IMG/VR virus record: IMGVR_UViG_3300020408_000025
Location: 1-30,979 of that record
Source: a virus
Direction: 5' to 3' (one strand)
DNA length: 30,979 bases
The first letter of the stretch is position 1, and each line of letters opens with the position of its first letter. Below, in pieces: positions 6,135 through 11,595 of this stretch. The position numbers and the translations under genes are program-made. The notes below the pieces were generated by a model that was not told the origin of the DNA, made no database searches, and saw only the letters and a list, made by a program, of their open reading frames with translations.

Positions 6135-6298
6135 TGTTATCCTATCTCTCAAAACCTCGCTCACCTCACTATTATCGTCAACTCATGTTTAGGATTCTCG
6201 TTGTTGCTTGTCTCGCTGGATTGTTCTACACCAGTGAACCTGCGAGGCAGGTAACTTCCGATGCACTGCAACACTCTGCCGACTTTATCCGTCCTTGA
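6134..6298 (+). CDS. 54-aa membrane-anchored peptide
   Basis: 54 aa from ATG 6134, overlapping the previous stop by one base. A shorter start at ATG 6185 (37 aa) is also possible. Residues about 19-32 (FRILVVACLAGLFY) are hydrophobic and short for a membrane span. The tail (ARQVTSDALQHSADFIRP) is a polar helix. Resembles small unassigned cyanophage membrane peptides I recall. Stop overlaps the next ATG. Confidence 0.55.
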   Translation: MLSYLSKPRSPHYYRQLMFRILVVACLAGLFYTSEPARQVTSDALQHSADFIRP

Positions 6299-6651
6299 TG
6301 ATGTTATCTGCACGAGAATACGCTCGTCAACGACATGATCGTCGGAGACAAAGAAAGCGTGAGAGAGAACAATTCCTCGGAACATACCGATCTGGTGAAC
6401 AGAGAGCGTATGATCGCCGTGAGAATGATCGAGAGCGAAAATCTAAAGAATACCAACTCTATGCAAAAGCGGTAGAAAATAACCTCGCCGCTGGTATTCT
6501 TGATGATCGTGATGTTCAATCCCATGCACAATTCCAACGGGAAAAACATGCATGTTGGAAGGAAGGTGTGAAGTGGACTGAACATTATCAACAAAACAAG
6601 GATCTCAAACAGACCAACATCGAACAATTCACCACTGCAAAAGTATCATGA
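6298..6651 (+). CDS. Highly charged basic coiled protein, unknown
   Basis: 117 aa from ATG 6298 (ATG 6301 also possible). The first 60 residues are extremely Arg/Glu/Lys-rich (RQRHDRRRQRKREREQ), consistent with a single long charged helix able to bind RNA or DNA. The C-terminal half is less charged, with HACWKEGVKWTEHYQQ. No family recognised. Coupled to both neighbours. Confidence 0.65.
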   Translation: MMLSAREYARQRHDRRRQRKREREQFLGTYRSGEQRAYDRRENDRERKSKEYQLYAKAVENNLAAGILDDRDVQSHAQFQREKHACWKEGVKWTEHYQQNKDLKQTNIEQFTTAKVS

Positions 6652-7076
6652 TCTCACTCGACATTATTCAAGGTTGGACTGAAGAAATTTGCTCCGAAAT
6701 GAACAAGTTTCATGGAGGAGATTACTACAGTTTTGATTCATTCTCCCGATACTTTAGAATTTGGCATAGTGATTCAGAAATAATGCCCGTTGCTTATGTG
6801 AAGAAAGGATGGGGATATTTGTATGAACCTGAGTTCCGAAAGCGTAAAGCACCGAAAACATTAGGTAAGAATGGAGGAGTATTGTGGGATTTAACTAAAC
6901 AGGAAGATCGTGAAAGTTGCCTGGAATTGATAAGATCTGAGGGATTGATTTATGTTTCCCCTGGTCGTATGGAAAACCGCAATACTTATGCTTTTGCTGA
7001 TCCTAAGATTAAAAAATTAGAGCAATTAGTTGGGCATCAAGTTATCAATGATGTTGCAGTTATTGGATACTCATGA
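6648..7076 (+). CDS. 142-aa protein, unknown
   Basis: 142 aa, ATGA-coupled to both neighbours. N-terminus MISLDIIQGWTEEICSEMNK; central aromatic-rich beta-type region (YYSFDSFSRYFRIWH), then a KRKAPKTLGKNGG basic loop. No known domain recognised; soluble. Confidence 0.7.
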   Translation: MISLDIIQGWTEEICSEMNKFHGGDYYSFDSFSRYFRIWHSDSEIMPVAYVKKGWGYLYEPEFRKRKAPKTLGKNGGVLWDLTKQEDRESCLELIRSEGLIYVSPGRMENRNTYAFADPKIKKLEQLVGHQVINDVAVIGYS

Positions 7077-7204
7077 GAATTATTCTTGCCGCCATTGTTG
7101 TGCTCCTGGGTGTGAATTTGATGGTCGATGTTTTAGATTCAAAAATGAAGCATCAGATCATTGAACGCAATCGGAACATCCAAAGACTCATCGAGGAGTC
7201 TTAA
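7073..7204 (+). CDS. 43-aa membrane-anchored coiled peptide
   Basis: 43 aa, coupled by ATGA. Residues 3-18 (IILAAIVVLLGVNLMV) are a membrane anchor, followed by a charged amphipathic helix (KMKHQIIERNRNIQRLIEES). The layout of short anchor plus coiled coil is reminiscent of inner-membrane spanin-like or accessory lysis peptides, but without homology evidence. Last gene of the operon. Confidence 0.55.
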   Translation: MRIILAAIVVLLGVNLMVDVLDSKMKHQIIERNRNIQRLIEES

Positions 7205-7213
7205 GTTGAGATA

Positions 7214-7258
7214 GTGGACAGTTGACGGTCTGGTACAATTTAGGTCGTCACTGTCCAC
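7214..7258 (+). promoter_or_regulatory. Promoter enclosed by a long inverted repeat
   Basis: GTGGACAGT (7214-7222) faces ACTGTCCAC (7250-7258); the pairing extends inward through TGACG / CGTCA with one bulged base, about 13 bp in all. Between the arms lies an extended -10, TGG-TACAAT (7231-7239). As DNA it could be an operator around a promoter, and as RNA a hairpin. Confidence 0.5.
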
Positions 7259-7267
7259 ATTACTTAC

Positions 7268-7273
7268 TATACT
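7268..7273 (+). promoter_or_regulatory. -10-only promoter (TATACT)
   Basis: TATACT followed by ACCTTCAAGTC, 22 nt before ATG 7296, consistent with the other TATACT-type promoters here. Confidence 0.45.
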
Positions 7274-7295
7274 ACCTTCAAGTCACCCAAACATC

Positions 7296-7775
7296 ATGAC
7301 TGCACTCGTTGACACCATCCGCAAGCAACAGCAAGAAAATGTCCTGAAGTGGACCCAAGAACTGTGTGAAGCACTGGTAAAAGACTTCCAGCGGAAGAGC
7401 ATTGAACGCTCAACATTGAATCTGCTGATGTGTGACAAGGATGAAGATCACAACATCAAGTATTATCAAGAGCAAATTGCTGAAGCAGAGCGTGGAGAAA
7501 ATCTCTACAAGTTCTATCCTGAAAGTGGTAGAAAGTATCATAAAATTATGATGGAATGTGATGATGGTGCTCGCAGTGTTCATGCGTTTGTTGATAAGAA
7601 GACTGGTGAAGTTTACAAGGCAGCATCATGGAAAGCACCTGCAAAGGATGTACGCTACGACATGCGATTGATCACCGAACGAGAGAATCTGTATAAGCAT
7701 TGTGACTGGGCAGGTGGTTATCTTTACATGGAAGAATCCACCAGGATCCGTAACTATCCACAGGTGGACGGTTGA
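7296..7775 (+). CDS. Conserved cyanophage protein, unknown
   Basis: 159 aa. A helical N-terminal half is followed by SVHAFVDKKTGEVYKAASWKAP at about residues 89-110. I recall this signature from conserved hypothetical proteins in many T4-like cyanophages. Probably a core early protein; biochemical role unknown to me. It stands alone between its own promoter and a very strong terminator (7788-7813), so it may need tight individual control. The start follows CATC without a Shine-Dalgarno. Confidence 0.8.
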   Translation: MTALVDTIRKQQQENVLKWTQELCEALVKDFQRKSIERSTLNLLMCDKDEDHNIKYYQEQIAEAERGENLYKFYPESGRKYHKIMMECDDGARSVHAFVDKKTGEVYKAASWKAPAKDVRYDMRLITERENLYKHCDWAGGYLYMEESTRIRNYPQVDG

Positions 7776-7787
7776 GGCAGTGGCACT

Positions 7788-7813
7788 GGAGACCTATATG
7801 GTCTCCTTTTTTT
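7788..7813 (+). terminator. Intrinsic terminator
   Basis: Perfect 7-bp stem GGAGACC (7788-7794) / GGTCTCC (7800-7806), loop TATAT, then seven T. The next promoter box starts 3 nt later. Confidence 0.92.
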
Positions 7814-7815
7814 GC

Positions 7816-7838
7816 GATACTGGTATCAGTTCAGGGGA
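7816..7838 (+). promoter_or_regulatory. -10-only promoter with CAGTTCAGG initial sequence
   Basis: GATACT (7816-7821) after the terminator T run. CAGTTCAGGGGA (7827-7838) includes the ribosome-binding site for ATG 7847. The same terminator/-10/CAGTTCAGG fusion is present at 351-400. Confidence 0.5.
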
Positions 7839-7846
7839 ATCACCCG

Positions 7847-8098
7847 ATGCAACTCACTTCCAAAGACGGTCACATGGTTGTTGACTTCTACTCCCTCAAA
7901 TTTGCTGATGGGACTGAGCACAATCGACTGGCGATGAAAGTTGTTACTTTCATGGGAAAAACGCAGAGCAAGAGTTACATCAACATCAGTGATGTGAAGC
8001 GTGAGATTGAGTCTCGCATTGAGGGTTATGGGTATCGCCAGACTCGAATCAATGTGGAGGCACAACTGTTCAATTCCGCTCTTGCATGTGCCTGTTGA
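7847..8098 (+). CDS. Small protein, unknown
   Basis: 83 aa from ATG 7847 (AGGGGA 8 nt upstream). The frame is open back through the terminator to 7772, but that extension would cross the transcript end and is rejected. N-terminus MQLTSKDGHMVVDFYSLKFADGT; central KSYINISDVKREIESRIEGYG helix. No family recognised. A hairpin overlaps its stop codon. Confidence 0.7.
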   Translation: MQLTSKDGHMVVDFYSLKFADGTEHNRLAMKVVTFMGKTQSKSYINISDVKREIESRIEGYGYRQTRINVEAQLFNSALACAC

Positions 8099-8111
8099 GT
8101 TACACTCAACA
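8093..8111 (+). terminator. Hairpin over stop codon
   Basis: TGTTGAGT (8093-8100) / ACTCAACA (8104-8111), perfect 8-bp stem with a 3-nt loop covering the stop codon. T-rich DNA follows after a gap of about 7 nt, so it is at best a weak terminator. Confidence 0.55.
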
Positions 8112-8139
8112 AAAAGTTCATTTTATTCATTTTTTGATC

Positions 8140-8781
8140 ATGTTTATTCAACCTTCTGAAGAGACAACCATCGACAATTTTCATGAAATTCGAGCACTTT
8201 GTTTGTATGAACAGGATGATTCTTGTCCATTCGAGAGTACAATGAAAATCAAAGTTATTTTGTATGCTCAAAATTATAACTGGGATGACAAATATCAAGG
8301 AATTGAAATTGGACACATGAAATTGTATCGCACAGATTCGTATTATAGTTCTTCAGATTGGGCAGATTGTCATTCACAAATGTTACTTGATATGCACTAC
8401 ATGAAACAAGAGGTTTGTGGTGATGGTGAGAAAGAATGGGAATCAAAATTGTTTAATGAGGATTCAATTTCAAGTGATCATTTTTTCCTGACCAAAATGT
8501 ATTTGAAACCAGAATTTAGAGGCAAGAAGTTGGGTTACGAAGCAATGCACGCTGGATTGATGGCATGTGGTGCAAATCGTCAATTTGTTTACGTCTGCCC
8601 ATCTAAAAGTCCAGAGGATATGGGATTCAAATTTTTGAAGAAGTTTTATATGGGAATGGATATTGGCACAAAATACTCCAGAAAATATGGAACGATTGTG
8701 TGTCCAAATTACAACTACAATGACAGTGCAAAGAAAAAATCATCCCGTGTGCCAACTCGCGAACTGTCTACTGTCGCCTGA
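8140..8781 (+). CDS. GNAT-like acetyltransferase
   Basis: 213 aa from ATG 8140, preceded by a T tract and GATC instead of a Shine-Dalgarno. Residues 117-140 read LTKMYLKPEFRGKKLGYEAM...: a beta strand ending at a pyrophosphate-binding loop R127-G-K-K-L-G132, which matches GNAT motif A (R/Q-x-x-G-x-G/A) with the first Gly position changed to Lys. The family transfers acetyl from acetyl-CoA to an amine; the substrate here is unknown. It could modify a host protein or a nucleotide. The assignment rests on the one motif plus fold-like pattern. Confidence 0.55.
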   Translation: MFIQPSEETTIDNFHEIRALCLYEQDDSCPFESTMKIKVILYAQNYNWDDKYQGIEIGHMKLYRTDSYYSSSDWADCHSQMLLDMHYMKQEVCGDGEKEWESKLFNEDSISSDHFFLTKMYLKPEFRGKKLGYEAMHAGLMACGANRQFVYVCPSKSPEDMGFKFLKKFYMGMDIGTKYSRKYGTIVCPNYNYNDSAKKKSSRVPTRELSTVA

Positions 8782-8801
8782 GAATTGACCATATCTGCCC
8801 T

Positions 8802-8820
8802 TACAATGACTTCAGTTCAA
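8802..8820 (+). promoter_or_regulatory. -10-only promoter (TACAAT)
   Basis: TACAAT (8802-8807) followed by CAGTTCA (8813-8819). A TTGACC is 11 bp upstream. The -10 covers the first possible ATG (8806) of the next gene, pointing to ATG 8830 as the true start. Confidence 0.45.
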
Positions 8821-8829
8821 ACAAAGCAA

Positions 8830-9006
8830 ATGACTGCTTCCACTTTCACTTACAAGACTCTCAAGTACGAGATCGACGGCGAGGTGTTTTACTATGAGTG
8901 CGCTCCTGACACATGGCAATTCAACATGACTCGCGAAGAGGTTACCAGGTTCTTCCTGAATGAGTTTTGTAACCAGGACATATACATTCTTGGATGGGTC
9001 TGCTGA
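8830..9006 (+). CDS. Small protein, unknown
   Basis: 58 aa if started at ATG 8830; ATG 8806 would give 66 aa. I prefer 8830 because the putative -10 at 8802-8807 would place the transcript start downstream of 8806. Sequence has alternating strand-like segments (YKTLKYEIDGEVFYYE) and a C-terminal helix. No family recognised. Confidence 0.6.
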   Translation: MTASTFTYKTLKYEIDGEVFYYECAPDTWQFNMTREEVTRFFLNEFCNQDIYILGWVC

Positions 9007-9052
9007 GACCCTCCAGGATCGACCACAACACTGTTCAATCGCTTTCTTTAAC

Positions 9053-9211
9053 ATGACCGACGCTAAGGCAATCCGCGAGTATTTCACCGACGCTGAGTGG
9101 GATCTGATCGATTATGCACTCAGTGAGTATCAGGATCACGATGAGGATGCTGATGCCTGCCAAGCACTGCTGACCAAGATCGGCAACATGTTCACAGAAG
9201 TCCACAAGTGA
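9053..9211 (+). CDS. Small acidic cyanophage protein, unknown
   Basis: 52 aa from ATG 9053; an upstream in-frame start at 8960 would overlap the preceding gene by 47 nt and lacks support. Acidic helices (FTDAEWDLIDYALSEYQDHDE) resemble a small conserved protein family I recall from cyanophages, without known function. An AACACT-GTTCA sequence at 9027 may be its promoter (20 nt before the ATG). Confidence 0.65.
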   Translation: MTDAKAIREYFTDAEWDLIDYALSEYQDHDEDADACQALLTKIGNMFTEVHK

Positions 9212-9217
9212 CAATCG

Positions 9218-9247
9218 GAGCAGTGTCACATGATTTTGGCACTGCTC
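9218..9247 (+). terminator. Hairpin without T tract
   Basis: GAGCAGTG (9218-9225) / CACTGCTC (9240-9247), perfect 8-bp stem with 14-nt loop, 7 nt after the stop codon at 9209-9211. No T run. Just downstream GTTGTT-TC-AACAAC (9262-9275) is another small inverted repeat. Confidence 0.45.
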
Positions 9248-9293
9248 TCCAGATCGATTATTGTTGTTTCAACAACACAAGGGAGCACAACTC

Positions 9294-9548
9294 ATGGACG
9301 ATGTTTGTCTCATCAACCTCGGCAGCAAGCATCACTTCAATGTATTGCCTGTTGTGAAACTCAAGGAAACCGAGAAAGCAATTCAATTCGGTTCAACAAT
9401 TCATCTGAATCATTCTATCTGGTTTCCCAAGAAAGCACTGTCTGAGTGTAAAGAAGTGCCAGGTGTTTTCAATCTCGCACGATGGTTCAACTTCGACTCC
9501 TGGGGATCATTCTTCCTGTCCAACAACATGCGTCACACGAGGTTCTGA
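9294..9548 (+). CDS. Small protein, unknown
   Basis: 84 aa from ATG 9294, with AGGGAG 7 nt upstream; the in-frame upstream start at 9261 lies in the inverted repeat. The sequence looks like a small beta-rich fold (IQFGSTIHLNHSIWFPKKALSECKEVPG), then an aromatic C-terminus. No family recognised. The next gene starts 3 nt after the stop. Confidence 0.7.
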   Translation: MDDVCLINLGSKHHFNVLPVVKLKETEKAIQFGSTIHLNHSIWFPKKALSECKEVPGVFNLARWFNFDSWGSFFLSNNMRHTRF

Positions 9549-9551
9549 ATC

Positions 9552-9734
9552 ATGACTGTATTTGTGACACCTAAGTCCACAAAAGCAAAGAATCGATTGC
9601 ACAATCTGATGGACAATAATCCTGAAGTGATTGTTGAACAAGAGACCGAAACATCATTCTTTGTTGCATCAATCAACCGGAAGAATTTCTTTTGGATTGA
9701 TAAAATCAATGATCCACATTGGAGTCTAAAGTGA
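9552..9734 (+). CDS. Small basic protein, unknown
   Basis: 60 aa, starting just after the previous stop without its own promoter. Basic N-terminus (TPKSTKAKNRLHNL), then beta-like VIVEQETETSFFVASI. Stop overlaps the next GTG start (GTGA). No family recognised. Confidence 0.65.
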   Translation: MTVFVTPKSTKAKNRLHNLMDNNPEVIVEQETETSFFVASINRKNFFWIDKINDPHWSLK

Positions 9735-9940
9735 TCGTAACCACCAGCGCGAAAAGGACCACAATCAATGGTATGACTCGTGAAGAGATCAACGAGATTC
9801 TTCACCAGTTGCACCAAGAAGAAGCACGAATCAGAACACAGTATCAGACACTGAAGATGATGCGTGATGAGTTAGACAAGCAAACCCAATTCCATCAAGC
9901 AAATGTTAAACAGTTCACCGAATCGCTCACTCCTCAATGA
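9731..9940 (+). CDS. Coiled-coil protein, GTG start
   Basis: 69 aa from GTG 9731 (overlap GTGA with the previous stop). Residues about 20-65 are a strong coiled coil (INEILHQLHQEEARIRTQYQTL...). No function assigned. Its 3' end overlaps the next gene by 38 nt in a different frame. Confidence 0.65.
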   Translation: MIVTTSAKRTTINGMTREEINEILHQLHQEEARIRTQYQTLKMMRDELDKQTQFHQANVKQFTESLTPQ

Positions 9941-10085
9941 GATCCAGAAACTTCGATCAGAGCGTGAACAACATCTTCAACAAGCAAAAATCTGCACCAG
10001 TTGCATCTATGAACTCTCACTTCTCATCCAAAAACAGAACAATGAAACAGAACATCGAGGCGCAATTATTACATACGATTCATAA
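9903..10085 (+). CDS. Coiled-coil peptide in overlapping frame
   Basis: 60 aa from ATG 9903, in a third frame between two neighbours. Residues about 10-50 (LLNEIQKLRSEREQHLQQAK...) look like a genuine charged coiled coil, with two close cysteines at CTSC. The competing frame over the same DNA (from ATG 9937) is Ser/Asn-rich and looks like a shadow. It is also possible that this is the continuation of the 9731 gene through a frameshift, since both are coiled coils. Confidence 0.5.
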   Translation: MLNSSPNRSLLNEIQKLRSEREQHLQQAKICTSCIYELSLLIQKQNNETEHRGAIITYDS

Positions 10086-10245
10086 TCTGGAGGCAGCACT
10101 CAATGTTTGCAACAATGCGGACAACACCAGTGATGATGACGATCGTAGTTATCCTTTCGCTACTGGTTATGCTAAATCAGCAATGACAACATCAGTAGAA
10201 GATCTAGAGAAGGTTCTTCACTATCTACGGGCACAAGTATCATGA
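10042..10245 (+). CDS. Small protein, unknown
   Basis: 67 aa from ATG 10042; the same frame is open from ATG 9937 (102 aa), but the extra 35 residues overlap the better-looking coiled-coil frame. The C-terminal part (SYPFATGYAKSAMTTSVEDLEKVL) resembles small unassigned cyanophage proteins I recall. Stop overlaps the next ATG (ATGA). Confidence 0.55.
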   Translation: MKQNIEAQLLHTIHNLEAALNVCNNADNTSDDDDRSYPFATGYAKSAMTTSVEDLEKVLHYLRAQVS

Positions 10246-10319
10246 ACGATACAAGGAAACTTATCATCGTCTATGTTACTTTATGCTTCGTTGCTTCCAT
10301 TATTCTGATCCTACAATGA
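10242..10319 (+). CDS. 25-aa membrane peptide
   Basis: 25 aa, coupled by ATGA at both ends. Short charged head (MNDTRK) then one hydrophobic helix (LIIVYVTLCFVASIILIL). The perfect fit between the neighbouring overlaps is the main evidence of coding. Function unknown. Confidence 0.5.
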   Translation: MNDTRKLIIVYVTLCFVASIILILQ

Positions 10320-10483
10320 CTCATCGTAACTACACTGACAAACAACAAATTGAAGAGTTTGATGGTGACTGGGATGATCTAGTTTTACCTGAAGAATATC
10401 TAGAGATCTTAGATAGGAAAAGGTTCAATCAATCCATGGGTAAACCTGCATGGGATGGTATTCAAATTAAAAGAAAAGAGTAA
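10316..10483 (+). CDS. Small acidic protein, unknown
   Basis: 55 aa from ATG 10316, coupled to the membrane peptide by ATGA; an upstream in-frame start at 10283 would overlap the peptide gene by 37 nt. Acidic middle (EEFDGDWDDLVLPEEYLE) and basic C-terminus (IQIKRKE). No family recognised. Confidence 0.6.
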   Translation: MTHRNYTDKQQIEEFDGDWDDLVLPEEYLEILDRKRFNQSMGKPAWDGIQIKRKE

Positions 10484-10495
10484 TTGAAAAGAATA

Positions 10496-10519
10496 TGTGC
10501 CAATAGTTTTAGTGGCACA
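10496..10519 (+). terminator. Hairpin without T tract
   Basis: TGTGCCA (10496-10502) / TGGCACA (10513-10519), perfect 7-bp stem with 10-nt loop, 12 nt after the stop codon at 10481-10483. No T run follows. Confidence 0.45.
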
Positions 10520-10547
10520 ATAAATGAGCACTGGGATCTGATTCATG

Positions 10548-10571
10548 TATATTAAAAGAGTCAAAGCAACG
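10548..10571 (+). promoter_or_regulatory. Putative -10 box with TCAAAGCAAC leader
   Basis: TATATT (10548-10553), preceded by TG, then TCAAAGCAAC (10561-10570), a decamer also found in the leader of the gene at 5799. Precedes ATG 10582 by 28 nt. Confidence 0.4.
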
Positions 10572-10581
10572 AACCTGCATC

Positions 10582-10791
10582 ATGACAATCATCTCCGACA
10601 ACATTCGTGCAATCGCTCTTCTCCACCGCATCAATGGTTGCAAGGTTGAAGACAACGAAGGCAATCAATATAGTGTTGTTGATGTTAAGTATTTCAATGG
10701 ATCTGTTTCGTGGATCGGATTGAAAAATGTCGATGGTGATGTTAAGTATGCCACTCTTGATTGTTATATGGAGATGGCATCAGTTGGATAA
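10582..10791 (+). CDS. Small protein, unknown
   Basis: 69 aa, start preceded by CATC without Shine-Dalgarno. Predicted small beta-barrel-like pattern (CKVEDNEGNQYSVVDVKYFNGSVSWIGLKNVDG). No family recognised. It is the last gene before the large noncoding region. Confidence 0.65.
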   Translation: MTIISDNIRAIALLHRINGCKVEDNEGNQYSVVDVKYFNGSVSWIGLKNVDGDVKYATLDCYMEMASVG

Positions 10792-10864
10792 TTTGTTCGT
10801 CCTTATGTACCGAAAACAAGCAAAAACATGCTCAAAACACATAAAAAACGATTAAAAATGTGTT

Positions 10865-10957
10865 TATAAATATGTTTCGCTTTTTTATTGTAGAGTAACC
10901 CCATGGATACTACACAGTGTCTGTGGGGTATCTTTATGCCTGTTTTTAGTGTTTTTT
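10865..10957 (+). ncRNA. Putative late small RNA
   Basis: TATAAATA (10865-10872) is a perfect T4-type late promoter with no gene downstream. A hairpin follows: ACCCCA (10898-10903) / TGGGGT (10924-10929), with an inner GATAC / GTGTC helix and 6-nt loop. Two T tracts lie at 10934-10957. The order promoter, hairpin, T tract suggests a short untranslated transcript. No known RNA family recognised. Confidence 0.35.
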
Positions 10958-11072
10958 AAGTGTTAGAAACCTCCCGAAATGTGCTGAGGTCTTGTGGTCT
11001 TAGCGCCCCACCTATGAGGATGTCAAGTATTATCCCCATACCCCCACATAAAATTTCTGAAAACTTAAAATT

Positions 11073-11101
11073 TTGATATTTCTGAGGTTTTATGATATAA
11101 T
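11073..11101 (+). promoter_or_regulatory. Sigma70-type promoter
   Basis: TTGATA (11073-11078), 17-bp spacer, TATAAT (11096-11101), with an extended -10 TG at 11093-11094. Close to consensus for a host-type promoter. The -10 is inside one arm of the inverted repeat at 11090-11148. Confidence 0.65.
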
Positions 11102-11148
11102 GACATCATGAGTTTCTAACACAAACTCTCCGAGAGTTTATATCATAA
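11090..11148. repeat. Nested inverted repeats over a promoter
   Basis: Outer arms TTATGATATAA (11090-11100) and TTATATCATAA (11138-11148), 11 bp perfect. Inside is a 17-bp palindrome AAACTCTC-C-GAGAGTTT (11123-11139). A competing pairing GAGTTT (11110-11115) / AAACTC also exists. The outer left arm contains the promoter -10. Confidence 0.6.
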
Positions 11149-11247
11149 TTTCAGATTGTTACAGATATACCATACTCCATCTTAGATCATAATGGGGACA
11201 GTCTGTCAAGCGGTTTCAGGACACTTTGAGAACTGTCCTTGATACTA

Positions 11248-11276
11248 TTGACAGCATTATGTCAAGCACTTGTAAT
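11248..11276 (+). promoter_or_regulatory. Sigma70-type promoter
   Basis: Consensus TTGACA (11248-11253), exact 17-bp spacer, TGTAAT (11271-11276). The -35 is one arm of a TTGACA / TGTCAA inverted repeat (second arm 11260-11265), which could be an operator. Reads toward the gene at 11596. Confidence 0.6.
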
Positions 11277-11295
11277 GACTTGTAACAAACAAAAA

Positions 11296-11320
11296 GTTCT
11301 ACCTCCATCCTAGCACGCTA
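11296..11320. repeat. Duplicated upstream block, part 1, copy 1
   Basis: 25-nt sequence beginning GTTCTAC and ending TAGCACGCTA; matches 12765-12789 at 22 of 25 positions. Lies upstream of the gene at 11596 as the other copy lies upstream of the gene at 12887. Confidence 0.8.
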
Positions 11321-11533
11321 CGGGACTCGATCCGCCAGCGGTGGACACTTTAAGAACTGGCACAAGGTCGCTGGACAAGGTGGATCAGGGCATGGTAGAT
11401 TAGAGATAGAATCTTTTATAAAATAATTCCTTGCAGGTTCCGTGACGACCATTTCATCATCAGGGTTACCCCACCCCTCGTTCGATTGTGCCCTTATCCT
11501 ACAGCATCAGCAGCAGCAAACCACTGAGCATCA

Positions 11534-11576
11534 CGGAATCGAAACAATCGGTCACATAGCGGGTTTGTGTCGGTTT
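11534..11576. repeat. Duplicated upstream block, part 2, copy 1
   Basis: 43-nt sequence beginning CGGAATCGAAACAATCGG and ending TGTCGGTTT, identical to 12815-12857 except one base. Here it is 213 nt after part 1; in the second copy it is 25 nt after. Confidence 0.9.
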
Positions 11577-11595
11577 ATTAACACTGTTGTCCCGA

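Larger units (their letters stand above)
10792..11595. other. Large noncoding region (about 800 bp)
   Basis: No convincing gene on either strand. Holds a T4-type late promoter with downstream hairpin (10865-10957), a wobble-paired hairpin (10983-10991 / 10996-11004), two sigma70-type promoters (11073, 11248), nested inverted repeats (11090-11148), a direct repeat GGACACTTT[G/A]AGAACTG (at 11219 and 11343), and the first copy of a duplicated upstream block (11296-11320, 11534-11576). It has the character of a control hub or replication-associated region. Confidence 0.6.

Noticed and set aside
1324-6164. Long minus-strand open frames (for example 1324-1881, 2749-3192, 5568-6164)
   Set aside because: They lie opposite well-supported + strand genes joined by overlaps, have no start signals and show Leu/Ile/His-rich shadow composition.
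9937-10041. N-terminal extension of the 10042 gene
   Set aside because: Ser/Asn/Phe-rich shadow of the better coiled-coil frame at 9903; kept as an alternative only.
11315-11345. Minus-strand sequence resembling a tRNA T-arm (GGATCGAGTCCC)
   Set aside because: The stem has a mismatch and no acceptor, D or anticodon arm can be folded around it.
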